Of a stretch of DNA of 64,000 bases, positions 11,737 to 22,442 are shown piece by piece. Source of the stretch: Primulina eburnea (taxonomy: Eukaryota > Streptophyta > Magnoliopsida > Lamiales > Gesneriaceae). Positions within the stretch are counted from its first letter, which is position 1; every line of letters begins with the position of its first letter. Below the pieces are notes generated by a model. That model saw only the letters and a list, made by a program, of their open reading frames with translations, was not told the origin of the DNA and ran no database searches. The position numbers and the translations under genes are program-made. The DNA lies in the NCBI RefSeq assembly GCF_022965805.1, contig NW_027331248.1, positions 36,001 to 100,000 of the forward strand. Direction: 5' to 3'.

Positions 11737-12838
11737 GCGTTCATCATGCATCCATTGTCGATGGAAGACAAGGAAATTATAAACAAATTTATAATTCCCC
11801 TTTTCGGACTTGATATTAATTTTGAATCTTATTCAAAATGAGGGGTTTTAATTTTGAAAGGTCTCATCATTAATTTTATTTTAAAAGCTCGCCATGTTTG
11901 ATCGTATGTTTGCCGGATTCATGCAACTTTGTTATTATAATAATAATAACGCACATACTCATTATTTATAACATATCATGCATATATTATAAATAGAAAA
12001 CAGTACAAGGATGATCAATTGCCCCAAAACTAATGGCCCGTGTGAGCCAAACACGGGCCTAGGTCCAATCCTAGGGTAAATGCACGGGATGCAATGCAAC
12101 TATACTATTACATTAGCATCCAATATTACATGTCTTCGATCTTCATAATCACCAAGGCCACCATCTTCCAATCTTGATCTTCCACTATTCTAATATTTAC
12201 ATTTAAATATCCATGGCACATAGGGATACATCTCATGGGGGGTGGGAACGGGCCATAAACCAAGCCCACTTTAAATTGATAATTATTACAATCATACAAC
12301 ACAAATATCCTAGCATACACCTAGCAAATTGGGCTTGGGCTTTTGATCATCCTTCATGCATAATATCACATATCATACACCATCAATTAATTATCACCAT
12401 AATTAATTGATCCAATATTATATATCTTGATCCAATCACTAACCGCCACAATTATAAATTAAATTAACAAAGTATACAAACAACTTTGTCTACTTTCAAA
12501 TTAATTTATTTATAATCGAATTTCTTGTAAATCACAATTTACTATAAATAATTAAAGTCCTACTTCAATTATTTATTTTATGAGAAAATATGTGCAACAA
12601 TTGTAAATTTAAACTTAAGGGCCCAAAAACCATTTTTTTCACCAAAAATTATTTTGGCCCATTTAAATTTCACAAATTATGTTGGCCATCCAATGGCCCA
12701 ACAACTCAAGGCCCATGACACTAAGATTGTCCAAAACATTTTTGGAAAACCTAGTCGTCATCGTCGTCGCCGGAGCTCCGTCGCCGGATTCCGGCAACAA
12801 CAAAATTTTTTTTTTTTTATTAAAAAAAACCGAAGCAT

Positions 12839-12915
12839 TTCGGGCAGCCCCTTGGGCTGCCCCTCGGCTGCCCGAAATTTTCGGGCAGCCCCTCGGGCAG
12901 CCCTCGGGCAGCCCC
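12839..12915. repeat. GGGCAGCCC inverted-repeat cluster in C1 leader
   Basis: Six or so overlapping GGGCAGCCC/GGGCTGCCC units, some separated by CGAAATTTTCG, flanked on both sides by long A or T runs. The units can pair with one another. The equivalent cluster is at about 53372-53440 in C4. Confidence 0.8.
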
Positions 12916-13042
12916 TAAAAATATTTTTTTTTTGTTTTTCAAAATTTCGGTCCTTGAGTTTTCTTGCACAAAAAATCTCAAACGGTTAGAAATCGATCTC
13001 AACATAATATTATGCAAATATTACACAAAAACCGTAACCATA

Positions 13043-13054
13043 GCTCGGATACCA
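13043..13054 (-). other. C1 primer-binding site
   Basis: The element strand reads TGGTATCCGAGC, one base different from the usual initiator tRNA-Met complement TGGTATCAGAGC. The same variant occurs in C4 (53227-53238), so it is a family trait and not a chance mutation. Confidence 0.82.
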
Positions 13055-13056
13055 CT

Positions 13057-15137
13057 TGAAAGCGGACCGGTTACGGAGGCCGGAAACGCAACGGAAGCGA
13101 AAAATTAAAATTTTTATCAAGAATTTTCGGCCCCCTCAAATGTTTTGTGTAATATTTGCAAAAAACTAAAACCATGCATAGGATGTTTGTAGAAATTTAC
13201 CTATCAACTCCTTAGAGTTGATGAAATGGCTCCAACTAAAGTATGAATACTTTAGCTCTTCTTTGGTAGACAAATCTACAAGCTCCTTCTTATTCCCCTT
13301 CAAGAATAAGGCCCACCACTTAGCTATGTAAATCCCCTCAAGTTTTGCACTAGAAAAACTCAAGGATTTTTCAAAGAGAATGATTTTTGCTCCAAGAAAA
13401 TGAAGAACAAAAAGGAAGAAAAATGTGAGAGAAATCCCCTCAAGTTTTCGGCCAAAGTGAGGTGAGTGGGAGTGGGAAGATTAGCCTTGGGTGTTACAAA
13501 AGTTGTTCCCCAAAAGTTGCATGCCTTTTGAATATTTTAATAAAAAGTAATCAAGGCTCTTCACCTCCCAAGCATGCAATCCCTACATGTCTCACTTATA
13601 TATTATATGGTTTTTAACACATCAAAAACCATAGACTAAATTTTATTATCTCAAACACATTTGAGATAAATTAAATATTACTTGATTTTACTCAAGTCCC
13701 ACTAGTTAAATAATTATTTAAATTGAGCTCTACAAGACTCAATATTATTTAATTAATTCAACACTTGAATTAATTTAATTATTTAGACTCTACTAGGTCT
13801 ACTAGTGTTTAATTAATTCAACACTTGAATTAATTTAATTTAGTCCACAACAATGTTTATGAAAATCACAATTTTCAACTACATTATTTACTTGGCCAAA
13901 TTTTAATCTTAGGAACACTTCCATAAATTAAAATTTATATTTCTCTCATAGAAGTCATACTTCTATTTTTCTTTACGCTTATAAACACATTTATAAGCCG
14001 TTCAACACCTTGAACTATTTTTTTACTTCTCTTCGGGATTTACAAAGCAAGTACTTGTGTGGCCCTCAATGGTTCATTGATACAACTAGCCGTGGGTTCA
14101 CATCTCCATGTGATTCGGACTAAACATGTCCTTATTCGAGCATACCCCAATTGCTCCATTCTCACTTATCAACTCCTTGATAGTAAGAACGTCAGAACTC
14201 AAGTCTGATAGCACCCAACCAATCACGTTAAACGCCTAGCAGCATCGCTTACGTGATTCCCTAGGTATCACATGATAGTGCCTGCAAGAACCATTCAATT
14301 ATGGTTAGCGTACAGTACGGTCCCTTCAACTCATATATCCCGACCGACTCGACAACTATTGGTCTATCGAGAGTTGTCAATGAATCGATACTATGTGTCA
14401 TGTTGTGGTTGCATCGATGGTGTAATCTATGAAACCCCTTTCATAATTACCACCATACTCTGATCAGAGATTTCAACCCACACATACATGAAAAACACAT
14501 AGGATATCCATACCCGTAGGTAAGCGGTGAATCCCCGGCTACAATGCATCGACTCCTATATGTTTCGCCGTAACACCCAACCTTGCCACCTGATGACCCC
14601 ATAAGAGTCGGTAAACAAGTCAAAGTGAAACGCTAGCATATAGAGTCTCAATGTTGTCCCGGGTCATAAGGACTAATGGTGTACAACCATAAACTAGGAC
14701 TTTTCCACTCGATAAGTGAGAACCACTTGGAAAGTCCTTTATAGAGGGTTGTTCAGTGCACTCTACCAGGAGCACCTATCTGCATGCTCGGACATCACAA
14801 TGTCCCCTACCAATGAAACATGGTACTCACATCGCAGATACTAGTCTCTAACTCGAGCGGCCTTTATCCTTCTTAGTGGCGGCTGAATCGACTAGGAACG
14901 GTTTAGAATATACAGTATTCCAAATATGAGTTTCATGATACTCATCATATGAGCATCTCATATTCTTTCTACTATTTGTATATTCAAGGACTTTATCTAT
15001 GCAACAAGCATGGGTATAAAGATAAAGATGCGCCAAATTAATAAATTGAAATATTATTAAAATAAAGATCGTTTATACAAAGAGTTTCATTGTGAACAGT
15101 CGGCCAACACTTGGCTCGACGTGCACCTACTCTAACA
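13057..15137 (-). repeat. C1 5' LTR
   Basis: Partner of 5211-7290, 2081 bp. I noticed about nine substitutions and one single-base length difference (for example 13088 region cgcaacgg versus cgtaacgg in the partner). Confidence 0.94.
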
Positions 15138-15203
<66 letters not shown>

Positions 15204-15363
15204 TGCATGTGAAGGCTAGGTGGCTCGATCTAGGCATTGCACGTCTCGCGCATATGCGCGACATCAACCGGCGCATATGCGCGAGACCTTAAGTCTCGGC
15301 GCGTGTCTTCACGGTGACTCGCGCATATGCGCGCCCTACTCGGCGCATATGCGCGAGGCCTTT
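15138..15363 (-). mobile_element. B1 5' LTR, part 2, with TA tract and palindrome array
   Basis: Continuation of the B1 LTR beyond C1. It starts with a TA microsatellite (15138-15201) that corresponds to the TA tract at 29503-29530 in B2 and probably overlaps the TATA region. It then carries four copies of a palindrome close to CGCGCATATGCGCG. The expected outer LTR end (TTACA on the plus strand) is not found; the sequence abuts the start of LTR E instead. Confidence 0.7.
15247..15355. repeat. CGCGCATATGCGCG palindrome array (B1 LTR)
   Basis: Four near-perfect copies at 15247-15260, 15270-15283, 15320-15333 and 15342-15355. Each is an exact or near-exact palindrome. In LTR sense the array is just upstream of the TA tract, the same position held by different motifs in B2, B3, D and E. 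Confidence 0.9.
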
Positions 15364-15478
15364 TGTAAGGCCCGAGATTTGAGTTTGATACTTTTGAATT
15401 GAATTATATTATGAATAAGGAACGCAAGAACAGACGGGGAGAAACGATGTTGCAAAATTGAATATTTTGAAATGGTGA

Positions 15479-15642
15479 CACCGCACCCGCGCCAAGAAGA
15501 AGACCGCACCCGCGGTTGAGTGGAAGTAGGTTGTGATATTTTACAGTAAGGATACCGCACCCGCGGTCAAGATTCTGGAAAATGGGATGGGATGCCGTGA
15601 CCTGAGCGCACCCGCGGTGTAAAGGTGAGCGCACCTGCGGTG
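15479..15642. repeat. ACCGCACCCGCGGT array (LTR E)
   Basis: Five copies, two of them with altered flanking bases, ending about 50 bp upstream of the TATA box at 15691. This is the reverse complement of the motif found in A-family LTRs, although LTR E otherwise resembles B and D. Confidence 0.85.
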
Positions 15643-15690
15643 CGACGTGTAGCATGAAAAATAAGCCACATGTTTTACATGAAATTGAGT

Positions 15691-15698
15691 TATAAATA
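15691..15698 (+). promoter_or_regulatory. TATA box of LTR E
   Basis: TATAAATA in the context GAGTTATAAATATATATG, downstream of the palindrome array. It fits the pol II promoter position in a plus-strand LTR. No transcription evidence is available from sequence. Confidence 0.6.
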
Positions 15699-16009
15699 TA
15701 TATGTGTGTATCCATCTCGGTTTACTTCAAAAAGACAGCAGGAACGAGACAAATTCAGAAGAAATCCTTCAAACTTCATCGTATGTTAAATTCTTGATTT
15801 TACAAGATCCGTTAATCAGAATTTGAATCCAAACGCAGAATTGTGTTCCTCTCTTTGATAGCTTTGCAAGGACGTAAGTTTTATTACGTTTTGAGATGAT
15901 TTGAAATGATGATATTTTCAGAATTAAATATGAACCAGATATGATGTTTCTGTTATAGTAGACATTGTATAATTGAAGTCAGATTAAAGAATAGACTGGT
16001 TATTCAATT

Positions 16010-16282
16010 TGTAACGACCCATTACAGGCCCAGTGGACCGCCCATACGGCCCACTGCCCCAATCGACCCAAGGCTATCCCGATCTTGTGACTTGGCCCGT
16101 AGGCCCAGTGGGCTTGCCCACCCTGTGGTGTCACTCACGGGCTTTCCATAGGCATCGTATGGGTTACTCATAGAACTCTTAAGCCCATGAACTTAAGTTT
16201 GTGCCTCCCCAGGATCGAACCCAAGATCACATGGATATATAGGTACTTAGCACAATCCTGGTACCAATTGAGCTAGTCTAAA
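16010..16282 (-). mobile_element. 3' extension of A1 with tRNA-like pol III promoter motifs
   Basis: The segment lies between the target duplication and the 3' LTR. On the minus strand it has an A box TAGCTCAATTGG (16264-16275), which matches the tRNA consensus at every position, and a B box GGTTCGATCC (16212-16221), about 54 bp downstream start to start. Its outer end reads TGTAACGACCC on the plus strand, which looks like an LTR terminus. It could be a tRNA-derived SINE, part of another LTR, or transduced flank. No cloverleaf was found, so it is not called a tRNA gene. Confidence 0.65.
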
Positions 16283-17849
16283 TGTGACACCCTGACCCGT
16301 AACAATAAAAATACGCAGAGGAAATAAATTTTTCTTTAAAATATGGAAGGAGTTTCAAAAATACATTTCATAAAAATGTTTACAAAATAAATACATGATC
16401 ATTCAAATGATATACAAAATACAAAACAATCATTCTTATGATCATGTCCCAAAATATTTGCAAAATAATCTTCCTTCCAACGGTGTATGCATATGACCCC
16501 TATCCACAGTCAACGTCCCGGGCCTCCACTCTGATCTGCATCACATGAAAATAACTGAAATGAGAATAAATCTCAGCAAGTGGAACTCTACATAGAAATG
16601 ATACATAGTATACTCTGTAAAACATGACTTTGAAATCATAAATACCATCAACTCTGAAACATGAATACTGTAGCAATAACTGTAGCAATAGCAATAGCAA
16701 TAGATAGCAATACGATGGTATTTCTCTTTTCTCTGGTTGGATTGATATCAATAGTATCTCTGTATGTGGTTGCAAATATCCCATCGATATAAATCGATAA
16801 CTGTGAGGGATAAAAGCCTATGGTCGTTGATCAACTAATTGCATGCAATGCTCTGACTATGATTAATCAATCCAATAAAACATTTGAACTCTGAATAGCA
16901 TTTAAAGCCGTCGTTTCGCAATCTCTATCTTTTGTATTCCCTTTTTAACAATAGTGAGACATACAATGCCTCCAATAGATAATCAATACATAACAATGGA
17001 TCAATGGAAGGGAATAACACTTTGAAACCTTTAAAACACAATACATATATCATCATGTGAGCAAAAGGATGAAATTCCACTTACAAACCAATAGAACACC
17101 TCCAAACTATACTCTTGGTACACCACCTACAACAATAATCCATAAATAACACCAATATCAACTCTATATCCAAAAATACAAGTCAAACAATCCATTAAAC
17201 CAACAATAACATCACCCTATAACATCTCATATCCAAAACCATGATAGAATCGCACCAAAAACTTACCTAAGCTTCCCAACACCAAGGGAGAACGTCGATC
17301 TCAAGTCGAATCGTCGAAAAGAAGCTTGGATTGAAGATAGGAAATGAAAGAAATGGTGAAAACCCTTGGAACTAGAGAGGAAATCTCGAAAATGAAAAGA
17401 AGATAAGGTAGAAATGAAGTCAACTCAATCAAAAAGGTACTAAATATCTCGCCCATACTTACACCGCGGGTGCGGTCACACAAGCACCGCGGGTGCGCTA
17501 AGCTCACGGCATTCCAACAAAATTCCCATGCACGATGACCGCGGGTGCGGTGCTACAATTACCGCGGGTGCGGTGTCCTCACGGTAAAACCATCAAAATC
17601 CAACATAAATGACCGCGGGTGCGGTCCTTGCAAGGGTGCGGGTGCGGTACCACTTCGGCCATGAACAAACCAAGGCAACTGAAAATCGAACCGAAACACT
17701 GAAACGAACAACCAACAACATCTAATACCTCAAGACAACAATAACCAATAATACTATGGCCCAAAACACAACTCTAAACATCTAAATCATAAAACCCAAT
17801 AAACACAATAAAGCTTAAACCGTACCGTACACCGGGCTCGGCTATTACA
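16283..17849 (-). repeat. A1 3' LTR
   Basis: Runs TGTGACACCC to CGGCTATTACA on the plus strand, 1567 bp. It has six copies of the GC-rich motif, versus eight in the partner LTR. Confidence 0.93.
17463..17649. repeat. GC-rich palindrome array (A1 3' LTR)
   Basis: Six ACCGCGGGTGCGGT-type copies, the last degenerate. Two copies present in the partner LTR between the fourth and fifth copies are absent here. Confidence 0.9.
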
Positions 17850-17862
17850 ATATCCCCTCCTT
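17850..17862 (-). other. A1 polypurine tract
   Basis: The element strand reads AAGGAGGGGATAT immediately before the 3' LTR, a typical plus-strand primer tract. Confidence 0.8.
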
Positions 17863-17889
17863 AGAGGAATTTCGTCCGCGAAATTGACG

Positions 17890-19062
17890 TCACTGCACGA
17901 ACAACTCAGGATACTTCTCTCTCATCTCATCCTCTGGTTCCCACGTAGCCTCTTCGATCAAATGGTTCCTCCAAAGGACTTTAACGATGCTGATCTCTTT
18001 GTTCCTCAATACTCTAACTGTGCGATCCAGAATCTGAATCGGAATCTCTTGGTAAGTCAAATTCGGCGTCAAGTCCAATGGCTCGTGGCGAAGAACATGG
18101 GAAGGATTCACAATATACTTCCTGAGCATCGATACGTGAAACACATTATGGACTCTGTCAAGATCGGGCGGTAGGGCTAATCTGTAGGCTCGGTCCCCAA
18201 CTCTGTCCAAGATCTCAAAAGGACCAATGAATGTCGGACTCAACTTACCCTTCTTGCCAAATCTCATCACACCCTTGAGAGGTGCAATCTTCAGAAATAC
18301 ATGATCGCCAACCTCAAACTGCAAAGGTCTGCGACGAACATCTGCATAGCTCTTCTGTCTGGACTGTGCTGTCTTCATCCTCTCTCTGATCACAGTAACA
18401 ACATCGGCTGTCTGCTGGACCAACTCGGGACCCAACATCTTTCTCTCGCCAACCTCATCCCAATACAAAGGCGATCTCCACTTCCTGCCATAAAGTGCCT
18501 CATACGGTGCCATCCCAATCGACGCCTGGTAGCTATTGTTGTACGTGAACTCCACAAGAGGCAATTTAGAATCCCAGCTACCAGAATAGTCAATAGTACA
18601 AGCTCTGAGCAAGTCCTCTAAAATCTGAATGAATCTCTCTGACTGACCGTCGCTCTGAGGATGATAAGCTGTACTGAACGCTAACCGAGAACCCATAGCT
18701 CTATGCAGACTCTTCCAAAACTCGGAGGTAAATCTGGGGTCACGATCAGACACGATCGACACAGGGACACCGTTAAGTCTAACTATCTCTGCAATGTAAT
18801 CCTCGGCATACTGCTTCATGGAGTACGTCGTCTTGACTGGGAGAAAGTGCGCTGACTTAGTTAACCGATCAACAATGACCCAAATGGAATTATAACCTTT
18901 CTGCACTCTGGGAAGACCAGTCACGAAATCCATCGTAATATGCTCCCACTTCCACTGAGGAATCGGCAATGATAGCAATGTCCCAGCAGGTCTCTGGTGC
19001 TCAATCTTCACCTGCTGACAAATAAGGCACTGAGAAATGAACAAAGCAATATCTTTCTTCAT
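17890..19062 (-). pseudogene. A1 integrase with chromodomain (pol segment)
   Basis: Open for 390 residues and holding most of a chromovirus integrase: the CLICQQV half of the zinc site, MDFVTGLP and [10 protein letters not shown] with the two catalytic aspartates, and the YHPQSDGQSERF stretch with the glutamate. The C-terminal part has the GPFEILDRVGDRAYRL segment and a Tekay-type chromodomain (ILDRTVRVLRNKEI, EEATWEPEDEMREKYPELF). It is open itself but is separated from the upstream RNase H by a frameshift near 19060. As part of a broken polyprotein it is called a pseudogene. Confidence 0.93.
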
Positions 19063-19970
19063 ACCTGGCCACAGTAGAGTCGACGAAGATCCTGATACAT
19101 CTTCGTACTGCCTGGATGAATCGAATATGGTGCAGTATGAGCCTCTGTCAAGACATCTCGCCGAATATCATCGCCAATAGGAACACAGATACGGCCTCTG
19201 AAAGTCACCAATCCATCACCATTCAAACCAAACTCTAAATTACCCCTCTCCTCAGCTCTAGCTCTCAACTCTAGCAACTGCACATCGACAGTCTGCTCTC
19301 TACGGATCCTGTCCGTCAAAGTAGATCGAATAACCAACGCTGAAAGACGAGCAATGGTACCTGGAATCACCAGATCAATCTCCTCTCTCTGCAAATCCAT
19401 CAACAATGGCCTCTGAATCAAAGAACTCAATGAAGAACTCGATTTACGACTCAAAGCATCAGCCACAACGTTCGCCTTCCCTGGGTGGTAAATGATAGTC
19501 ACATCATAATCTTTGACCAGCTCTAACCACCTCCTCTGCCTCATGTTGAGCTCTTTCTGAGAAAACAGATACTTCAAACTCTTGTGGTCCGTGAAGATCT
19601 CACACTTTTCGCCATACAGATAATGTCTCCAAATCTTCAGGGCGAAAACCACAGCTGCTAGCTCCAAATCATGCATCGGATAATTCTTCTCATAGTCTTT
19701 CAACTGACGAGAAGCATAAGCAATGACCTTACCTCGCTGCATCAGCACTGCACCAAGGCCTCTCTTCGACGCATCAGTATAGACCACAAAATCCTCGGAA
19801 CCACTAGGCAAAGAAAGAACAGGAGCTGTCGTCAACCTGTCCTTCAACTCCTGAAATGCACTCTGGCAATCGATAGACCACTCGAACTTCACAGCCTTCC
19901 TCTTCAAATTGGACAATGGCAGGGCAATCTTGGAGAAATCTGAAATGAAACGACGATAATAACCCGCCAA
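19059..19970 (-). pseudogene. A1 RNase H segment (shifted frame)
   Basis: A 303-residue open stretch in a different frame from RT and integrase. It begins in the RT connection ([19 protein letters not shown]), contains the RNase H motifs [37 protein letters not shown] and [11 protein letters not shown], then ADALSRK and the start of the integrase zinc domain. Frameshifts at about 19985 and 19060 bring it in and out of frame, so the full polyprotein cannot be read. Confidence 0.92.
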
Positions 19971-20658
19971 ACCAAGGAAAACTGCGTACCTCTGAGACAG
20001 TGGTAGGAATAGGCCATTTCTGAATCGCCTCTATCTTCATCGGATCAACAGCAATGCCATCCTTCGAAACGACATGGCCTAGAAAAGAAATCTGATCCAG
20101 CCAAAATTCACACTTCTTCAACTTGGCAAACAACCTCTTCTCTCGCAACAACTGAAGAACCACTCTGAGATGCTCTGCATGAAGCTCTCTGGTCTTGGAA
20201 TAGATCAAGATGTCGTCAATGAAGACAATGACGAAGCTATCCAGATAGGGCTTGAACACACGGTTCATCAGGTCCATGAAGACTGAAGGGGCATTGGTCA
20301 AACCAAACGACATCACAAGAAACTCAAAATGACCATACCTGGTCCTGAAAGCCGTCTTAGGGATATCGGACTCCCTAACCTTCAACTGATAATAGCCAGA
20401 CCGAAGATCAATCTTCGAAAATACAGTGGCACCATGGAGCTGATCAAACAAATCATCTATCCGAGGCAACGGATACTTGTTCTTGACAGTCACTTTGTTG
20501 AGCTCCCTGTAATCGATACACAGCCGCAAAGATCAATCCTTCTTCTTAACAAAAAGAACCGGAGCTCCCCAAGGCGAAGAACTCGGACGAATAAAACCCT
20601 TGTCTAAAAGATCCTCCAACTGAATCTTCAACTCCTTCATCTCAGTAGGGGCCATCCT
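19804..20658 (-). pseudogene. A1 reverse transcriptase segment
   Basis: RT reads from RMAP near 20658 with LCIDYREL, the catalytic FIDDILIYS and [15 protein letters not shown] interrupts it at about 20530-20532 just before RLCIDY, and a frameshift near 19985 destroys the reading after EVRSF. The catalytic aspartates are kept. Residues after the shift are out of frame and meaningless. Confidence 0.92.
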
Positions 20659-21141
20659 CTACGGAGCCTTAGAGATAGGAACCGTACCTGGAGCTAAATC
20701 GATCGAAAACTCAACATCTCTGTCCGGCGGCAAACCCGGAACATCATCCTCAAACACATCAGCAAACTCCCTCACAACATCAATATCATCTATATTCAAC
20801 TTAATCAGTCTATCCACATCCACAATAGAAGCAAGAAACCCATCGCAACCTCTACACAGCAATCTCTCAGCCTCAAGACAAGAAATAAAAGGAAGGACCA
20901 GCGAAGTACCTGAGCTGGCGAGAACTCCTCCCTGGCCATCATCTGCAAAAGTCACCTTCTTAGCAACACAATCGATAACTGCACGGTAAGTCGAAAGCCA
21001 ATCCATGCCAAGAATAACATCGAAAGCAACCATAGGAATAACAATCAAATCAGCGAAGACAACTCGCTCCTCAATACGAACAGGGCACGCAAACACAATC
21101 GACGTCGGGCACAACACGACCTCCCGAAGGCAAAACAACAC
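20659..21141 (-). pseudogene. A1 protease-RT linker segment
   Basis: This 160-residue stretch contains the end of the retropepsin-like domain (VILGMDWLSTYRAVIDC) and the linker into RT ([37 protein letters not shown]). It ends at a TAG (20656-20658) where relatives have a tyrosine. The catalytic DTG region lies further upstream, between this segment and gag, in a stretch with further breaks. Confidence 0.88.
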
Positions 21142-21342
21142 TAAGCTGGAGGGGAAGAACAGAAGGAACTATAACCAACGATCTACAAAAACAAATCAGA
21201 CATAAAAGAATGAGTAGCACCAGTATCTACCAAAGTCGTAGCTACTCTGCCTGAAATCAAAATAGTACTAGAGATCAATGAAGAATCATGATTAATACCT
21301 TCCTTCGTCATCGCAAAGATACGACCCTGCACCTTCCCTTGG

Positions 21343-22311
21343 TTAGCTCCTCGTGGACAATTTCATGGCAACGTGGCCTGCCGTGCCACAACGATAACAA
21401 GTATGAGTGCCAAGTCTGCACTCTCCTCGATGATGCTTGCCACACTTAGGACACAGTGGCTTCTCGGGATCAACTGGAACTGGCGGTGGTCTAGGACTCG
21501 GCTCCATCTTGCCCTTGCCCTTGAAACGATCCATGCCCCTCTGATTAGAACCCTGGCCTCTCTGAGCAATAGCTTGATGCCTCTCTTGCCTCTCCCTGGA
21601 GATGTCCTTCTCATCCTGCTCGGCCAACAAAGCTTTGGACACGATCTCCTTGAAAGTAACAGCCTTGGACATGTTGATATCACGACGAATCTCTGCTCTA
21701 AGGCCTCGAATGAAATGAGCGCCTTTATCCTTGTCATTGGAAGCAATGTAAGGAGCAAACAAGCAACCCTCCTCAAACTTCAGAATGTACTCACCAACAT
21801 CCAAGCTCCCCTGACGAAGCTCCAAGAACTCCGTAACCTTTCTCGCTCGAAGTGCATCGGGGAAATACTTGTCATAGAACAGGTCAGTGAACTCTGACCA
21901 CTTCAGTGTCGCAACATTCACACCAACCTTCGTCGCATTCCACCAAATGCGGGCAGCCTTAACCAACATGAAAACGGCACAGCTGATCCTGTCTTTGTCC
22001 TCGTACTGGAGATGATCGAAGATCGCCTCTAAAGCCTTGACCCACTCGACAGCAACTAGAGGATCGGTGCTACCTGCGAATTCCGGTGGATCCATTCTCT
22101 TGAAAGCAGAAAAGACGGCATCAGTGCCAACAGCCTGTGCAACCTGACATCTTACTTGGCCTCTACCCTGTCCAGTTCCTTGCATACGAATGAGCTGCTG
22201 AATCTGCTCGCTATGCACTTTAGCCTGCTCCTTAAGCAACTTGCCGAACTCGTCGACAACTCTAGAGGAAGAACTATCCTCACCCTCTACTGCTTTCCTC
22301 TTAGGTGGCAT
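21343..22311 (-). pseudogene. A1 gag with CCHC zinc knuckle
   Basis: 322 residues starting MPPKRKAVEGEDSSSS, the same start as the A3 gag at 61539. It has the retrotransposon gag domain (AVEWVKALEAIFDHL, RIWWNATKVG, FTDLFYDKYFPDALR) and ends in a zinc knuckle CYRCGTAGHVAM; the second half of the knuckle is altered (KLSTRS), so the final cysteine is missing. A frame break just after it separates gag from protease. The core gag may still be translatable. Confidence 0.9.
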
Positions 22312-22425
22312 ACTCTACAATTGCTCACAAGACACCAATCAATATATTACAATGGATAGATGCAAGAAAACATACCCGGACAGTTGAAAGTAGACGAAGT
22401 CATATGCATTGGTCCGAAGAACACC

Positions 22426-22437
22426 GCTCTGATACCA
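22426..22437 (-). other. A1 primer-binding site (initiator tRNA-Met type)
   Basis: Plus strand GCTCTGATACCA, five bases (TTTAG in sense) inside the 5' LTR end. Confidence 0.92.
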
Positions 22438-22442
22438 CTAAA

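Larger units (their letters stand above)
11238..13042 (-). other. C1 1.8-kb untranslated leader with repeated hairpins
   Basis: Region between the primer-binding site and gag with no convincing ORF. It is colinear with the C4 leader (53239-55032). It contains four hairpins sharing an ATATTATT-like loop (11420-11456, 11514-11560, 11602-11638, about 11689-11736) and a cluster of GGGCAGCCC repeats between A/T-rich runs (12839-12915). Such a long, structured leader may hold packaging, dimerisation or translation signals; that is inference. Confidence 0.8.
5211..15137 (-). mobile_element. C1: full-length Ty1/copia element, coding-intact
   Basis: A 9.9-kb minus-strand element bounded by 2080-bp and 2081-bp LTRs that differ at roughly ten sites by eye. 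Element order in sense is 5' LTR (13057-15137), primer-binding site, a 1.8-kb leader, a single gag-pol ORF, polypurine tract and 3' LTR (5211-7290). It is inserted in the TA repeat of the B1 LTR; the flanks atata and gtata agree at four of five bases as an imperfect target duplication. All protein domains needed for transposition are present without a stop, so it may still be autonomous. The few LTR differences indicate a fairly recent insertion, though older than D or C4. Confidence 0.95.
15364..16009 (+). mobile_element. LTR E (gypsy, plus strand), part 1
   Basis: Begins TGTAAGGCCCGAG, close to the B-family LTR start, and shares with B and D LTRs the block ACGTAAGTTTTATTACG near 15875. It contains an ACCGCACCCGCGGT array and a TATA box. 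It is split at 16009 by element A1 and resumes at 24053. Aligning with the B2 LTR shows the empty site clearly: B2 has the matching sequence uninterrupted. Confidence 0.82.

Noticed and set aside
12182..12410. Small ORFs in the copia leader as a possible extra gene
   Set aside because: The C1 and C4 leaders align but the small ORFs are on mixed strands, with shifted starts and stops. The region reads as untranslated leader.
16210..16282. A tRNA gene
   Set aside because: A and B boxes are present, but I could not form an acceptor stem or anticodon arm around them, and the spacing is longer than in a tRNA without an arm to fill it.
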